DNA of 54,440 bases from assembly GCA_946402065.1 (NCBI GenBank), contig CAMIVR010000016.1, positions 1 to 54,440 of the forward strand. The letters are read 5' to 3'. Shown piece by piece: positions 16,881 to 25,325 of this stretch (position 1 is its first letter; the number at the start of each line of letters is the position of its first letter). The notes under the pieces were generated by a model. It had not been told where the DNA came from and did no database searches. It worked only from the letters and a program-made list of their open reading frames with translations. The stretch comes from an uncultured Brevibacillus sp. GTDB taxonomy: Bacteria; Bacillota; Bacilli; Brevibacillales; Brevibacillaceae. Both the position numbers and the translations under genes were made by a program.

Positions 16881-17645
16881 TCAGGGAATCACCAGTTCCA
16901 TGCCGATCGATAGCTGTGTATCGGGGCTGATGCCATTCGATTCGGCAATTTTGTTGATGCCCTTGTCATTTCCGTAATATGTTCGAGACAGCTTGGTCAG
17001 CGTATCACCCTCTTGAATTACGTGCTTTTTGCCACCACCGGCTGATGGCTGTCCATTTCCTCCGCCTGTCGAAACGATGTTTCCATTGCTTGCTCCCGAA
17101 TTTATGTAATTGTTCCATTCCTCAGGACTTACAATATCGGGCGGCGGCAGTTCGCCAGATGATACGGGCGCTTGCACAGCAGGTGCAGATGGACTTTGCT
17201 TTTGGTTGACGGGCGGTTTTTCTGCAGTCGGTTTTTTCGTATCCGCCGGTTTCGTGCTCCCCGTCTGCAGCTTTGAACTTCCTGTCTGCGGTTTCGCAGA
17301 CTCCCTGGTCGATGTTTGTCTCTCGCTGTTATCGCCAGTCGGCTGGAGTTTTTCCGTTCCGGCTGACTCGTTGGTCTTACTGCTGTTAGCTTTGCTGCTG
17401 TCGGGTATATTTTCTTTGGGCTGATCAGAGCCCCCGGAATTTGGCGGTTGATTGTTATCTGGTTGATTAACAGTTGCGTTTGACCCGCGGTTGCTGGCTG
17501 CGGATTCGGCTGGTGTACCGGACTTGGCGAAAAATAGTTCATAGCCAATCAAGACTACAAAAAGTGTTCCAAAAACAATCACACCTGCTTTGACGTACGT
17601 TGAAAGCCTGGATTTTTTTCGATTTTGCAATTTCCTTGAAGACAT
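16881..17645 (-). CDS. ypbE: LysM-domain membrane-anchored protein (YpbE-like)
   Basis: A 254-residue protein: basic N terminus, one membrane helix (about 20-42), a long low-complexity linker rich in Ser, Asn, Thr, Lys, Pro and Gln (about 45-200), and a C-terminal LysM domain beginning HVIQEGDTLTKLS and ending in a conserved Pro. The helix anchors it and LysM should bind peptidoglycan. The linker repeats short units such as KPQTGSSKLQTGSTKP. ATG at 17645 is 10 bases after GGAGG. Position next to ypbD and recQ matches B. subtilis ypbE. Confidence 0.85.
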   Translation of the reverse strand: MSSRKLQNRKKSRLSTYVKAGVIVFGTLFVVLIGYELFFAKSGTPAESAASNRGSNATVNQPDNNQPPNSGGSDQPKENIPDSSKANSSKTNESAGTEKLQPTGDNSERQTSTRESAKPQTGSSKLQTGSTKPADTKKPTAEKPPVNQKQSPSAPAVQAPVSSGELPPPDIVSPEEWNNYINSGASNGNIVSTGGGNGQPSAGGGKKHVIQEGDTLTKLSRTYYGNDKGINKIAESNGISPDTQLSIGMELVIP

Positions 17646-17665
17646 ATTCACTCTGCCTCCTCCCT

Positions 17666-18211
17666 TCACTCTTGGCGCTTTTTGTCAACGTAAAACAAGG
17701 CTTGCACAAAGTTGATCAGACTGTGAGCGAGAATGGGACCCAGCAAATGCGCATTCATTTCGAAGATCGTCCCTAACAGATAGCTGATGGAAAACACGCT
17801 AATCAACAAGACCGGCTTGCGCAAATAGCGAAAGTGGATCAGGGCAAACAGACAGCTTGTCCACACATTTCCGAGCAGCGCTTGCAGGACGCCGCGGAAC
17901 AACCATTCTTCACTCACCCCAACGAGCAGACAGAGCAAGAGAATTCCGCCAACAGGCAGTCCGGAAAAAATCCGATCGTTGATGCCGTTATCCTCCAGCC
18001 AACTGGCAGGCAAAAACCGCTCGATGAGAAACGTAACCGCCAGGACTACTGCTGCGATCACGATCGCGACGGCTGTTTCTTTCCCGGAAAGATGCAAAAA
18101 CATTTGCAGCGTACCCGGCCACCCGTGGACAAGCAAGCTGCCGACGATAGCGAGAACGAGCACAATCGCTTGTGTGAGCACGAGATTGATGCGAAGCGTA
18201 CGAGGCTCCAT
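17666..18211 (-). CDS. ypbD: CPBP-family intramembrane metalloprotease (YpbD-like)
   Basis: A 181-residue membrane protein with the CPBP (Abi/Rce1-type) motifs: EEWLFRG (ExxxR), FALIHFRY (FxxxH) and HSLINF (HxxxN). Several membrane helices. AGGAGGAG precedes the ATG by 7 bases. It is 1 base after the recQ stop codon and 20 bases before ypbE, so it is in the same operon. Confidence 0.88.
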   Translation of the reverse strand: MEPRTLRINLVLTQAIVLVLAIVGSLLVHGWPGTLQMFLHLSGKETAVAIVIAAVVLAVTFLIERFLPASWLEDNGINDRIFSGLPVGGILLLCLLVGVSEEWLFRGVLQALLGNVWTSCLFALIHFRYLRKPVLLISVFSISYLLGTIFEMNAHLLGPILAHSLINFVQALFYVDKKRQE

Positions 18212-18212
18212 T

Positions 18213-19799
18213 TTATGACTCTCCTCCTACCCGCTGACAAGGAGGCAGCAGGTTGCGCAGAGCTTGTTCCAGATTCCACGTCTCTTGCTCACGTTCTGAT
18301 ATAACCGTTTGACGATGTTGATAGTCAGTCCGTTGCACCCCACATACACTGCAGCACGCACCTGTAGATCGTGACGGTTCTGTCGCACTGCTTCCTTCGC
18401 CAAAATATGCGAGCAGACCTTTCCGCAAGCATTCGCCGGTTTCTATCCATGATAGCATATGTTGGAGTTTCGACAGCTTTTTTCGCTTGATTTTTTCAAT
18501 AAAAATTCCGATTTGCACGCCTGTATCAGCAGTTGCAGCCTGCACCAGCCGGAATTGAAAGCCGGATTTTGTATGGCTTAGCTCCGAAAGAATTCCCATC
18601 CGTTCGGCGTAAAACAGAATCAATTGCGCCATCTGTTCGCCTATTCCCAGCTCATCAGCAATTTGTGCATGTGTAATTGACGTCATCCTGTACTGTGTAA
18701 TCCAGCCAAGCAGCCGGGTAATTTCCTCGCGATTCGGGTACTCATGCTTGACGATGTGCTGATGGATAAACACGTCTTCCGGCAAATAAAACAAGCCGGC
18801 ATAACCATTTTCGCCATCCCGCCCGACCCTGCCCACCTCTTGCACGTACGCCTCGATACTTGCCGGAAAGTGATAATGCAGCACAAAGCGGATGTCTTTT
18901 TTATCGATTCCCATGCCAAATGCATTCGTCGCCACAATAACGTCCAGTTCTCCGCGCAAAAACTGTTCCTGCACGAGCATTCGTTCAAGCGGCAGCATCC
19001 CGCCATGGTACCCGTGCACTCTCGCCGCTTTGGCCAGCCGACATTCGTGAACAATGGCCTCAACGGCCTGACGCGTGGCGCAATAGACGATTCCCGGCCC
19101 GCGCAAATGGCTGATTTGTTCGATCAAAAGCTCCTGCTTTTCCGCCTCTGACGATACGGGAATCAGCTCATAGGCGATGTTGGGGCGATTCATAGATTGG
19201 GATACCACATCCTGGCGTTCAATGCTGAACAAATTGCAAATTTCTTCCCGCACAGCAGGTGTAGCCGTCGCTGTCACCGCCAGTACAGGCGGGGCGCCAA
19301 GCGCTGCGGCGATTTGCGGCAGCCGCAGGTAGTCGGTGCGAAAATCGTGTCCCCACTGCGAGATACAATGCGCTTCATCGATTGCCAGAAGTGAGACGCC
19401 GCGTTCCTTCAGCGCTTGCTGAACGTGCGGCTGTTGCAGTTTTTCCGGGGAGATGTAGAGCAGCTTGTACGGATGCTTTCCTTTCAGCATCTGCAGTGTT
19501 TGTCTTGCCTCTTCCATGCTGACGGTGCTGTTGAGATACACCGCCCACTTGTGCCCGTTCCGGCGGAGCTGTTGGACTTGATCGACCATCAGGGAGATTA
19601 GCGGCGAGACAACCACCGTCAGGGCAGGCAGGGCGAGTGCCAGCAGCTGGTATGTAATCGATTTGCCCCCACCTGTCGGCAAAAGCCCAAGCACATTGCG
19701 CCCCTGCAGTACCGTACCGATAATCTCGGCCTGTCCGTCGCGAAATTGCGTATGGCCGAAATAGCGCTGCAGCATTTGGTGGACCCCATGCATGTTCAT
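18213..19799 (-). CDS. recQ: ATP-dependent DNA helicase RecQ (RecS type)
   Basis: 3'-5' DNA helicase of recombination and repair. The 528-residue protein has Walker A PTGGGKS at 41-47, DEAH at 141-144 followed by the aromatic-rich QWGHDFR loop, helicase motif VGRVGRDG, and a C-terminal zinc-binding part (C...CCSVCG). It is longer than minimal RecS but has no obvious HRDC domain. The ATG at 19799 overlaps the ypbB stop codon (ATGA), with AGGAGG 7 bases before it; the 38-codon upstream extension of the frame lies inside ypbB and is not used. Confidence 0.94.
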   Translation of the reverse strand: MNMHGVHQMLQRYFGHTQFRDGQAEIIGTVLQGRNVLGLLPTGGGKSITYQLLALALPALTVVVSPLISLMVDQVQQLRRNGHKWAVYLNSTVSMEEARQTLQMLKGKHPYKLLYISPEKLQQPHVQQALKERGVSLLAIDEAHCISQWGHDFRTDYLRLPQIAAALGAPPVLAVTATATPAVREEICNLFSIERQDVVSQSMNRPNIAYELIPVSSEAEKQELLIEQISHLRGPGIVYCATRQAVEAIVHECRLAKAARVHGYHGGMLPLERMLVQEQFLRGELDVIVATNAFGMGIDKKDIRFVLHYHFPASIEAYVQEVGRVGRDGENGYAGLFYLPEDVFIHQHIVKHEYPNREEITRLLGWITQYRMTSITHAQIADELGIGEQMAQLILFYAERMGILSELSHTKSGFQFRLVQAATADTGVQIGIFIEKIKRKKLSKLQHMLSWIETGECLRKGLLAYFGEGSSATEPSRSTGACCSVCGVQRTDYQHRQTVISEREQETWNLEQALRNLLPPCQRVGGES

Positions 19800-20908
19800 C
19801 CGGCATCCTCCTTGCGATCGGTACTGAGGGCCAAGCGAATTTGCAAATACGTGTACATGTCCCCGAAGTGATTTTTGATCAAGCGCAAACGACGGGTATT
19901 CAGCGCTCGACATGCGTCCAGAATCGCTTCCCGGTCACTTTCCCGCAAATACTCGCGATAGTCCCAATCGGGACAGTGCAAGGCGATTTCCACCAAATGA
20001 TCTTCTATCGTATTTACTTTCACTTTGCGAACGGTTGAAATCTGCTGGACGTTCAGACCGCGCAGCAATAATTTGTACGTTTCGGCAGCACTGCCGCTCA
20101 ATCGCAAGTGCGATTCCGAACGACCCGCCAAACACTGCATCAACGGATACCTCTGCCCTGCGTCGGACTGGATGGACGAGTAGAGCCGCGCTGCCGCAGA
20201 CAGCGTCTGAACGTGCAAAAATGACGGCGGCTGGCCTGTCTCATAAGCGATCTGCTGATACGTCCTGCCGCTCTGCCTGGCACCGCTCCACTGCCACAGC
20301 AGCAGCCGCTGCAATGGCTCGGCAAGACCGCCGAGCAGCGACAGCAGCTCGCCAGACAATCCCTGCATCCAGATTTCCCGGCTCGCTTGGCTGGCCAGCT
20401 GCCGCTTTACCCAGTCGTGAATCCGCTTGTGGCTGACCATCGGCAAGAAGTTCATATCTCGTTCGAGCAAATGAGACAGCGTCTGAACCATGAGGTGCAA
20501 GCGCAGCCAAAATTCCTCCAGCAGCGGTACGAGTACCTGCCCTTGCAACGGTGCCAGCCAGTTATTCAAATCATATGTGTCAATGCCCCGCTGCAGCTCG
20601 CCCTTCCCCGTATCGGTGATCAGAAAAGTCAGTTTGGCCGCGATCTCGTCCATTCTGCTAAACGATATGCAGCCGCTGCTTGCCAGTTGTTGCACGATCT
20701 CATTCCATTTCTCTTTCGAAAGAGCGGGAAACAGCCGATAATATGGATGTAGCCGAAAAAGTTGGACATCCTGATACGCTTGATTTGCCTTCCGCCCCTG
20801 CAAGATGTAGTAAAAAGACTGGATCGTCCGCTCGCCTGCCAACGGTGCTGCGCCATGCAAAATGAGTGTTTGCAAAAAAAATCGGTCTTCTTTTATCATG
20901 TCCTGCAT
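19796..20908 (-). CDS. ypbB: YpbB, RecQ-associated helix-turn-helix protein
   Basis: A 370-residue protein of the YpbB family, coupled to recQ in many bacilli. The C-terminal part (LNVQQISTVRKVKVNTIEDHL) is a helix-turn-helix domain of the type found at the end of larger RecQ proteins; the N-terminal two thirds are helical without motifs I recognise. The ATG at 20908 follows AAAGGAG by 5 bases. Its TGA overlaps the recQ ATG, so the two are translationally coupled; a role as a RecQ accessory domain on a separate chain is inferred. Confidence 0.88.
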   Translation of the reverse strand: MQDMIKEDRFFLQTLILHGAAPLAGERTIQSFYYILQGRKANQAYQDVQLFRLHPYYRLFPALSKEKWNEIVQQLASSGCISFSRMDEIAAKLTFLITDTGKGELQRGIDTYDLNNWLAPLQGQVLVPLLEEFWLRLHLMVQTLSHLLERDMNFLPMVSHKRIHDWVKRQLASQASREIWMQGLSGELLSLLGGLAEPLQRLLLWQWSGARQSGRTYQQIAYETGQPPSFLHVQTLSAAARLYSSIQSDAGQRYPLMQCLAGRSESHLRLSGSAAETYKLLLRGLNVQQISTVRKVKVNTIEDHLVEIALHCPDWDYREYLRESDREAILDACRALNTRRLRLIKNHFGDMYTYLQIRLALSTDRKEDAG

Positions 20909-20923
20909 AGTTACTCCTTTATA

Positions 20924-20953
20924 TTCACAAAAAACCATTGATTGCGTTATACT
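20924..20953 (+). promoter_or_regulatory. Candidate sigma-A promoter of the 21074 gene
   Basis: Plus strand: TTCACA (20924-20929), 18-base spacer, TATACT (20948-20953). It lies just upstream of the oppositely oriented ypbB ribosome site, about 120 bases before the plus-strand gene. Confidence 0.45.
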
Positions 20954-21073
20954 TCTTCTAGTTCGAGATTTTGCAGCTATTGCTGCTTTACCGCTCTATA
21001 TTTTTGCTGCAAAATCCTCGATCACCAAAAGCTCACGGATTGAAGTAACGGGTCACAAACGGAGGATTGTTGT

Positions 21074-22000
21074 ATGAGTAAACGACTGACAAAAACTGAA
21101 TACATAACCGTCTATGCAATTATCATAACACTTGGCTGCTTTGTTGGTGGATTTTTTTTAGGGGCTGCCCAAATGAAAGCAACGATAAAAGCGGAGTTGG
21201 CGGCTGCAGCAAAAGTGGAACGGGAGAAAGCGGAAAAAGAAAAGATGCTCAGCGAACAAAAGCTCTATCGCGATCAGGACTTCATTCGTTTTTATTACGG
21301 CGCGTATAATACGATCAAGGAATGTAAAGACTCTCACTTTGCCTATGCGGAGAAAATCCGCGGCAAATCGCATGCTGAACAAATCTCCATGCTGAAAGAA
21401 CTGCAGAAGTCGGTCAAAGAAAAGGCAAACGAGCTCTCCAAGGTAAATTTACCAGACAGCTCTCCTTTGTTAATTGACGCGAAGGATGCGTACGTAAAGG
21501 CTCTGCAAGCCTATGTGGCAGGTATCGATCAAGTCCTTTCCGACAATACTATTGATCGCATCGATGCCGATCAGTTTGCCGCTGCAGTCCAGCTGCCAGC
21601 GTTTGCCTCTCTCTGGCATCAGGCCGATGCCAATCTGTACAAGGCGTTCGCCATCTGGGAATCCGTTTACGTGTCCAAGCAGCCAATGCCCAAGGAGCCG
21701 CCTGCCAATGTTTCGGCCGTTCAATGGAAACAGTATTCCTTCCTCTTCCGGAATTATTTGTCGGCAGAATACATGCGCCAGCTTCCCGCCTTTACACCGT
21801 ACAGTCCAATCGATCTCACTGCGCGCCTCGACACGGTGATCGACTCCGGCAAGATGGAAGCGTTAGGCTCAAAAGACATCGCATCCGCCGTGCGCATATT
21901 AAACGCGACTGATGCTGTACGGTCCGGCGATTTCAGAAATCAGCGAAACAGGCTCTATCCCGGCATGAAAACTCCGGAAATTCCGCTATTTGAAGAATAA
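21074..22000 (+). CDS. Membrane-anchored protein of unknown function
   Basis: A 308-residue protein that I do not recognise. It has one N-terminal hydrophobic helix (about 12-34), followed by a highly charged Ala/Lys/Glu coiled-coil segment (about 38-65), then a long mostly helical extracytoplasmic part with a Trp-rich middle (ALW, AIWESVY, QWKQYSF). A single Cys (KECKDSH) is outside. GGAGG stands 8 bases before the ATG. It separates recQ-ypbB from ferredoxin, genes that are neighbours in B. subtilis, so it looks lineage-specific. Confidence 0.85.
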   Translation: MSKRLTKTEYITVYAIIITLGCFVGGFFLGAAQMKATIKAELAAAAKVEREKAEKEKMLSEQKLYRDQDFIRFYYGAYNTIKECKDSHFAYAEKIRGKSHAEQISMLKELQKSVKEKANELSKVNLPDSSPLLIDAKDAYVKALQAYVAGIDQVLSDNTIDRIDADQFAAAVQLPAFASLWHQADANLYKAFAIWESVYVSKQPMPKEPPANVSAVQWKQYSFLFRNYLSAEYMRQLPAFTPYSPIDLTARLDTVIDSGKMEALGSKDIASAVRILNATDAVRSGDFRNQRNRLYPGMKTPEIPLFEE

Positions 22001-22086
22001 CCTGACACGAACCGATAATTCATTCTTGAAATCTAATATGACAAGGTCTAAAATGTCTTTGGGCGTATCATCATGGTAGGAGGTGA

Positions 22087-22305
<219 letters not shown>

Positions 22306-22313
22306 TCCCCCCT

Positions 22314-22348
22314 AAAACCACTCATGGCGAAAAGCCTGGGCGGTTTTT
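22314..22348 (+). terminator. Terminator after ferredoxin
   Basis: AAAACC / GGTTTT outer stem (22314-22319 with 22342-22347) with an inner GGC-GAAAA-GCC hairpin, followed by T residues; 9 bases after the fer stop. Confidence 0.7.
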
Positions 22349-22549
22349 CACTTTTCTTCCCGAAACGGTTTGCACGCGATCGGAATGTATCGGGCAGTTT
22401 TTGCGCTAGCCACCCATGCGAGTCTGCTTTCAAGCCCGGAAGGAAAACACGACGTTACCTTTCGCCCAGCCATGAGCCTTTCGCGAAGAAAGGCGGTAAA
22501 TAAGCCCTACATTCTTTACCTGAAATTAACAATTAAATATTTTTTATCA
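22349..22549. other. Intergenic region between ferredoxin and the HD-GYP gene
   Basis: No gene supported. The stretch becomes AT-rich towards 22550, where the promoter of the next gene begins. Confidence 0.4.
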
Positions 22550-22577
22550 TTCAACTTTTGGTAATATATGATAAAAT
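22550..22577 (+). promoter_or_regulatory. Candidate promoter of the HD-GYP gene
   Basis: TTCAAC (22550-22555), 16-base spacer, TAAAAT (22572-22577), in an AT-rich stretch about 47 bases before the ATG. The -35 box is imperfect. Confidence 0.4.
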
Positions 22578-22624
22578 GGTAGTAGCTGATCCTAGTCGTG
22601 TAGGTAAAAGGTAGGGACTTACTC

Positions 22625-23713
22625 ATGAGAAAATTGCATATCAGTTCGGTTCGACCCGGACAAATTACCGCTCGAACCATTTTTACAGAAAGCGGAAGCG
22701 TTCTGCTCGGAAGCGGAATGGAGCTGACTGAACGCTTCATTGAGCGATTGAAGCGGATGGGGATCGATACGATATACATCGAGGATGCCAACACGCTTGA
22801 CATCATCCCTGAAGATGTTATCCATGATGATACGCGGAAAGAAGCCGTGGAAACCGTATATAAAACGATGACGAATTTGATGGACCAGCCAAGGCTTGTT
22901 GGCCGATGCTCAATACCCGAACTGGGCAACTCCTTTCGCAAAATATTCGGAAAAATAATGGGCGACTTAAGCACCAGTCAAGATGTCCTGGTCAATTTGG
23001 CCAATCTCCATGTCATGGATGGATACTTTTTTCATCACGCCGTTAATGTCGCTGTGCTCGCCGGGGTTATCGGCATGGCAAAAGGCTACAATCAGAGCCA
23101 AATGATCGAGCTCGGCATCGGAGCACTGCTGTTCGATATCGGCATGACGCAATTGCCCAAGGAGCTATGGAACAAAAAAGTGGAGCTGACGGAAGAAGAA
23201 CGCGTCCGCGTCAGTTATCATACGGAAGACGGCTATAACATCTTGCGCAGCCAGTTCAACATCTCCCTGCTTTCTGCCCACTGTGCGCTGCAGCACCACG
23301 AGCGCTTTAACGGGTCGGGCTACCCACGGAGTTTGACGGACAAAAACATCCACGAGTACGCTCAGATTGTTGGACTTGCGGATGTCTATGACGCGCTGAT
23401 TTCTCCCCGGCCTTTCCGAAAAAGCTTTACGCCAAACGAAGCGATCGAATATTTGTTCGCGGCCGGCAATAATTTTTTTGATATTGAATTGGTTAAAACC
23501 TTCCTGAATCATATCGCGATTTACCCGGTTGCTACCACGGTAGAATTGAACACGGGCCAGACCGGCGTCGTCTCCAAGGTCGACCCAACCGTCGTGCACA
23601 GACCAATCATCCGCATCATACAAGAGTCGGACGGCACCCCCCTGAGTTCCCCCTATGAAATCGATTTGCGGAAAAAGGAGTTTATGAGCATCACGATAAT
23701 GAAAACATTATAG
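22625..23713 (+). CDS. HD-GYP domain protein with altered HD motif
   Basis: A 362-residue protein of the HD-GYP family, whose active members hydrolyse c-di-GMP. The N-terminal region (1-125) is of unknown type; the HD-GYP domain covers about 130-290 with HHAVNVA (His137/138), HTEDG (His199), HHERFNGSGYP (His224/225, GYP 232-234) and ADVYDAL. The HD pair itself reads LLFDIG (Phe170-Asp171): the metal-binding His is replaced by Phe. A C-terminal segment (about 300-362) resembles the tail common in this subgroup. Activity as a phosphodiesterase is therefore uncertain. Confidence 0.88.
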   Translation: MRKLHISSVRPGQITARTIFTESGSVLLGSGMELTERFIERLKRMGIDTIYIEDANTLDIIPEDVIHDDTRKEAVETVYKTMTNLMDQPRLVGRCSIPELGNSFRKIFGKIMGDLSTSQDVLVNLANLHVMDGYFFHHAVNVAVLAGVIGMAKGYNQSQMIELGIGALLFDIGMTQLPKELWNKKVELTEEERVRVSYHTEDGYNILRSQFNISLLSAHCALQHHERFNGSGYPRSLTDKNIHEYAQIVGLADVYDALISPRPFRKSFTPNEAIEYLFAAGNNFFDIELVKTFLNHIAIYPVATTVELNTGQTGVVSKVDPTVVHRPIIRIIQESDGTPLSSPYEIDLRKKEFMSITIMKTL

Positions 23714-23736
23714 CGCTGAGCGTTAATGAAAGCGCT
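23712..23736. repeat. AGCGCT inverted repeat at the end of the HD-GYP gene
   Basis: AGCGCT at 23712-23717 and again at 23731-23736; each is a palindrome and together they can form a stem. It overlaps the TAG stop codon. Confidence 0.4.
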
Positions 23737-23745
23737 TGTAATTCC

Positions 23746-23787
23746 GAACATTACTTTTTAAATTAAAGTTAATGTTCTGTTTTTTTT
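23746..23787 (+). terminator. Terminator after the HD-GYP gene
   Basis: GAACATTA / TAATGTTC stem (23746-23753 with 23770-23777), extended by CTTT/AAAG with one bulge, followed by eight T. Confidence 0.8.
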
Positions 23788-23798
23788 ATTTTTATCTC

Positions 23799-23827
23799 TT
23801 GACGAGCCAAAAATAGCGTGATAAAGT
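23799..23827 (+). promoter_or_regulatory. Sigma-A promoter of the serine T-box operon
   Basis: TTGACG (23799-23804), 17-base spacer, TAAAGT (23822-23827). Start of transcription expected near 23834, directly before the T-box leader. Confidence 0.75.
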
Positions 23828-23833
23828 AGGTAG

Positions 23834-24134
23834 CAAATCTAAGAACAACATATCACAATAGCGTTAATGAAGATACGCTGAACAGCTGGATACCTACAGA
23901 GAGCCGATGGTTGCTGCGAATCGGTGGATCCATGGTCAGATGAGCACTTCGGAGTTACCAAGCTGAACGCTTCGTTCGTTGCTAGTAGGGTTGGTCGGTT
24001 GAACCGTTATCTCTCTAGGTCATGTTACCTAGTAAGGTCATCTTTTGCGAAAAAGTTGACAATTGAGGGTGGTACCGCGAATTGAAACCTCTCGCCCCTC
24101 ACTACAGTTGTAGTGGGTGTGTGAGAGGTTTTTT
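23834..24134 (+). promoter_or_regulatory. T-box riboswitch, probable serine (AGC) specifier
   Basis: Complete T-box leader. Stem I: GCGTT...AACGC closes the base, AGAGAGCCGATGG and GGTTGCTGCGAATCGG are the usual AG-bulge and distal-loop segments. The specifier region reads ATG-AGC-ACTTCG-GAG; AGC at 23943-23945 is followed by A and six bases before GAG, the same spacing I recall for glyQS (GGC-ATTCTT-GAG), so uncharged tRNA-Ser(GCU) is the likely ligand. The T-box AGGGTGGTACCGCG is at 24066-24079, and the competing terminator is 24085-24134. It precedes the aminotransferase-serA operon. Confidence 0.92.
24085..24134 (+). terminator. T-box leader terminator
   Basis: AAACCTCTC / GAGAGGTTT stem (24085-24093 with 24123-24131) with an inner CACTAC / GTAGTG hairpin, followed by T. 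The 5' side is next to the antiterminator T-box sequence, as expected for tRNA-dependent attenuation. Confidence 0.9.
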
Positions 24135-24170
24135 ACTATTTACAGATAACATTCAGGAGGTAGAGAATTC

Positions 24171-25325
24171 ATGTTTGCAGAGAAATTAATTTTACGTATT
24201 CCTGGCCCTACTCCAATTCCCCCGCGTGTTCAACAGGCGATGAACCGCCCGATGATCGGTCACCGCAGCGGACAGTTTTCCGCGTTGTTTGCCAAAGTAG
24301 CGGAGCGTCTGAAGCCGTATTTTGGCACCAGGCAAGACGTGTACATCCTCGCCGGCAGCGGAACAAGCGCACTGGAAATGAGTGTGGTCAATACCGTCGG
24401 CGCCGGTGATGAAGTAGCTGTTTTGGTCAGCGGAGCGTTCGGCGAGCGTTTCGCCAAAATTTGCGAGCGCTATGATATCGTTGCCCACCGGCTGAATGTC
24501 CCTTGGGGCGAAGCCGTTACCGCAGACCTGCTCAGCGCTTTTCTCGACGAGCATCCAAATGTGAAAGCAGTGTTTGCCACCTATTGTGAAACGTCTACCG
24601 GCGTACAAAATCCGGTGAAAGAATTAGCCGCTGTCGTCCGCGCAAAAACAGACGCATTGTTTATCGTCGATGCGGTTAGCTGCCTTGGTGCCGTACCGTG
24701 TGAAATGGATGCCTGGGGCATTGACATCGTCGTCACCGGGTCGCAAAAAGCATTCATGCTGCCGACCGGCCTCGCTTTCCTGGCAGCGAGTGAGCGCGCT
24801 TGGAACGTCATTGAAAATCGCAAGCCGCTCGCCTTCTATCTCGACCTGAAAGCTTATCGGAAAAGCCTGGCTGAGCAAACGACTCCATATACGCCGGCCG
24901 TTTCTTTGATCTTCGGGCTTGAAGAGGTTTGCAACATGCTGGAAGAAGAGGGCCTTGCCAATATCATCAAGCGCCACGAGCTGATGCGGGACATGACCCG
25001 CGCAGCGATGACCGCTCTTGGCATTCCGCTTATGACAAGCGATGAATACGGCGCACCGACAGTCACCTCGCTCGATCCAAAAGGTGCATTTGATTCAGAA
25101 GAATTGCGCAAAACACTCCGTACCAAGCACAACGTCATCGTCGCCGGCGGCCAGCAGCACCTGAAGGGCAAGATTTTCCGTATCGGCCACATGGGCTTCT
25201 GCGATCCGCTCGATGTCATTACCGTCGTATCGGCAATTGAAATGTCGCTTGCGCAAATCGGTGTAGATGTTCCATTGGGTGAAGGTGTGAAAAAAGCTCA
25301 GGAGGTATTAATCCATCATGTATAA
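24171..25325 (+). CDS. Class V aminotransferase, likely acting as phosphoserine aminotransferase
   Basis: A 384-residue PLP enzyme of the alanine-glyoxylate/serine-pyruvate aminotransferase subgroup: RIPGPTPIPPRV at the N terminus, FIVDAVS (Asp167 for PLP), GSQKAFMLPTG (Lys193 Schiff base), IGHMG near the C terminus. It is not ordinary SerC. Yet it is the first gene behind a serine T-box, and overlaps serA by 8 bases, so it very probably performs the second step of serine synthesis (3-phosphohydroxypyruvate to phosphoserine). AGGAGG precedes the ATG by about 9 bases. Confidence 0.9.
   Translation: MFAEKLILRIPGPTPIPPRVQQAMNRPMIGHRSGQFSALFAKVAERLKPYFGTRQDVYILAGSGTSALEMSVVNTVGAGDEVAVLVSGAFGERFAKICERYDIVAHRLNVPWGEAVTADLLSAFLDEHPNVKAVFATYCETSTGVQNPVKELAAVVRAKTDALFIVDAVSCLGAVPCEMDAWGIDIVVTGSQKAFMLPTGLAFLAASERAWNVIENRKPLAFYLDLKAYRKSLAEQTTPYTPAVSLIFGLEEVCNMLEEEGLANIIKRHELMRDMTRAAMTALGIPLMTSDEYGAPTVTSLDPKGAFDSEELRKTLRTKHNVIVAGGQQHLKGKIFRIGHMGFCDPLDVITVVSAIEMSLAQIGVDVPLGEGVKKAQEVLIHHV

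Noticed and set aside
24171..25325. Canonical SerC annotation
   Set aside because: The motifs (RIPGPTP, GSQKAF) belong to the alanine-glyoxylate aminotransferase subgroup; only the operon context points to phosphoserine.
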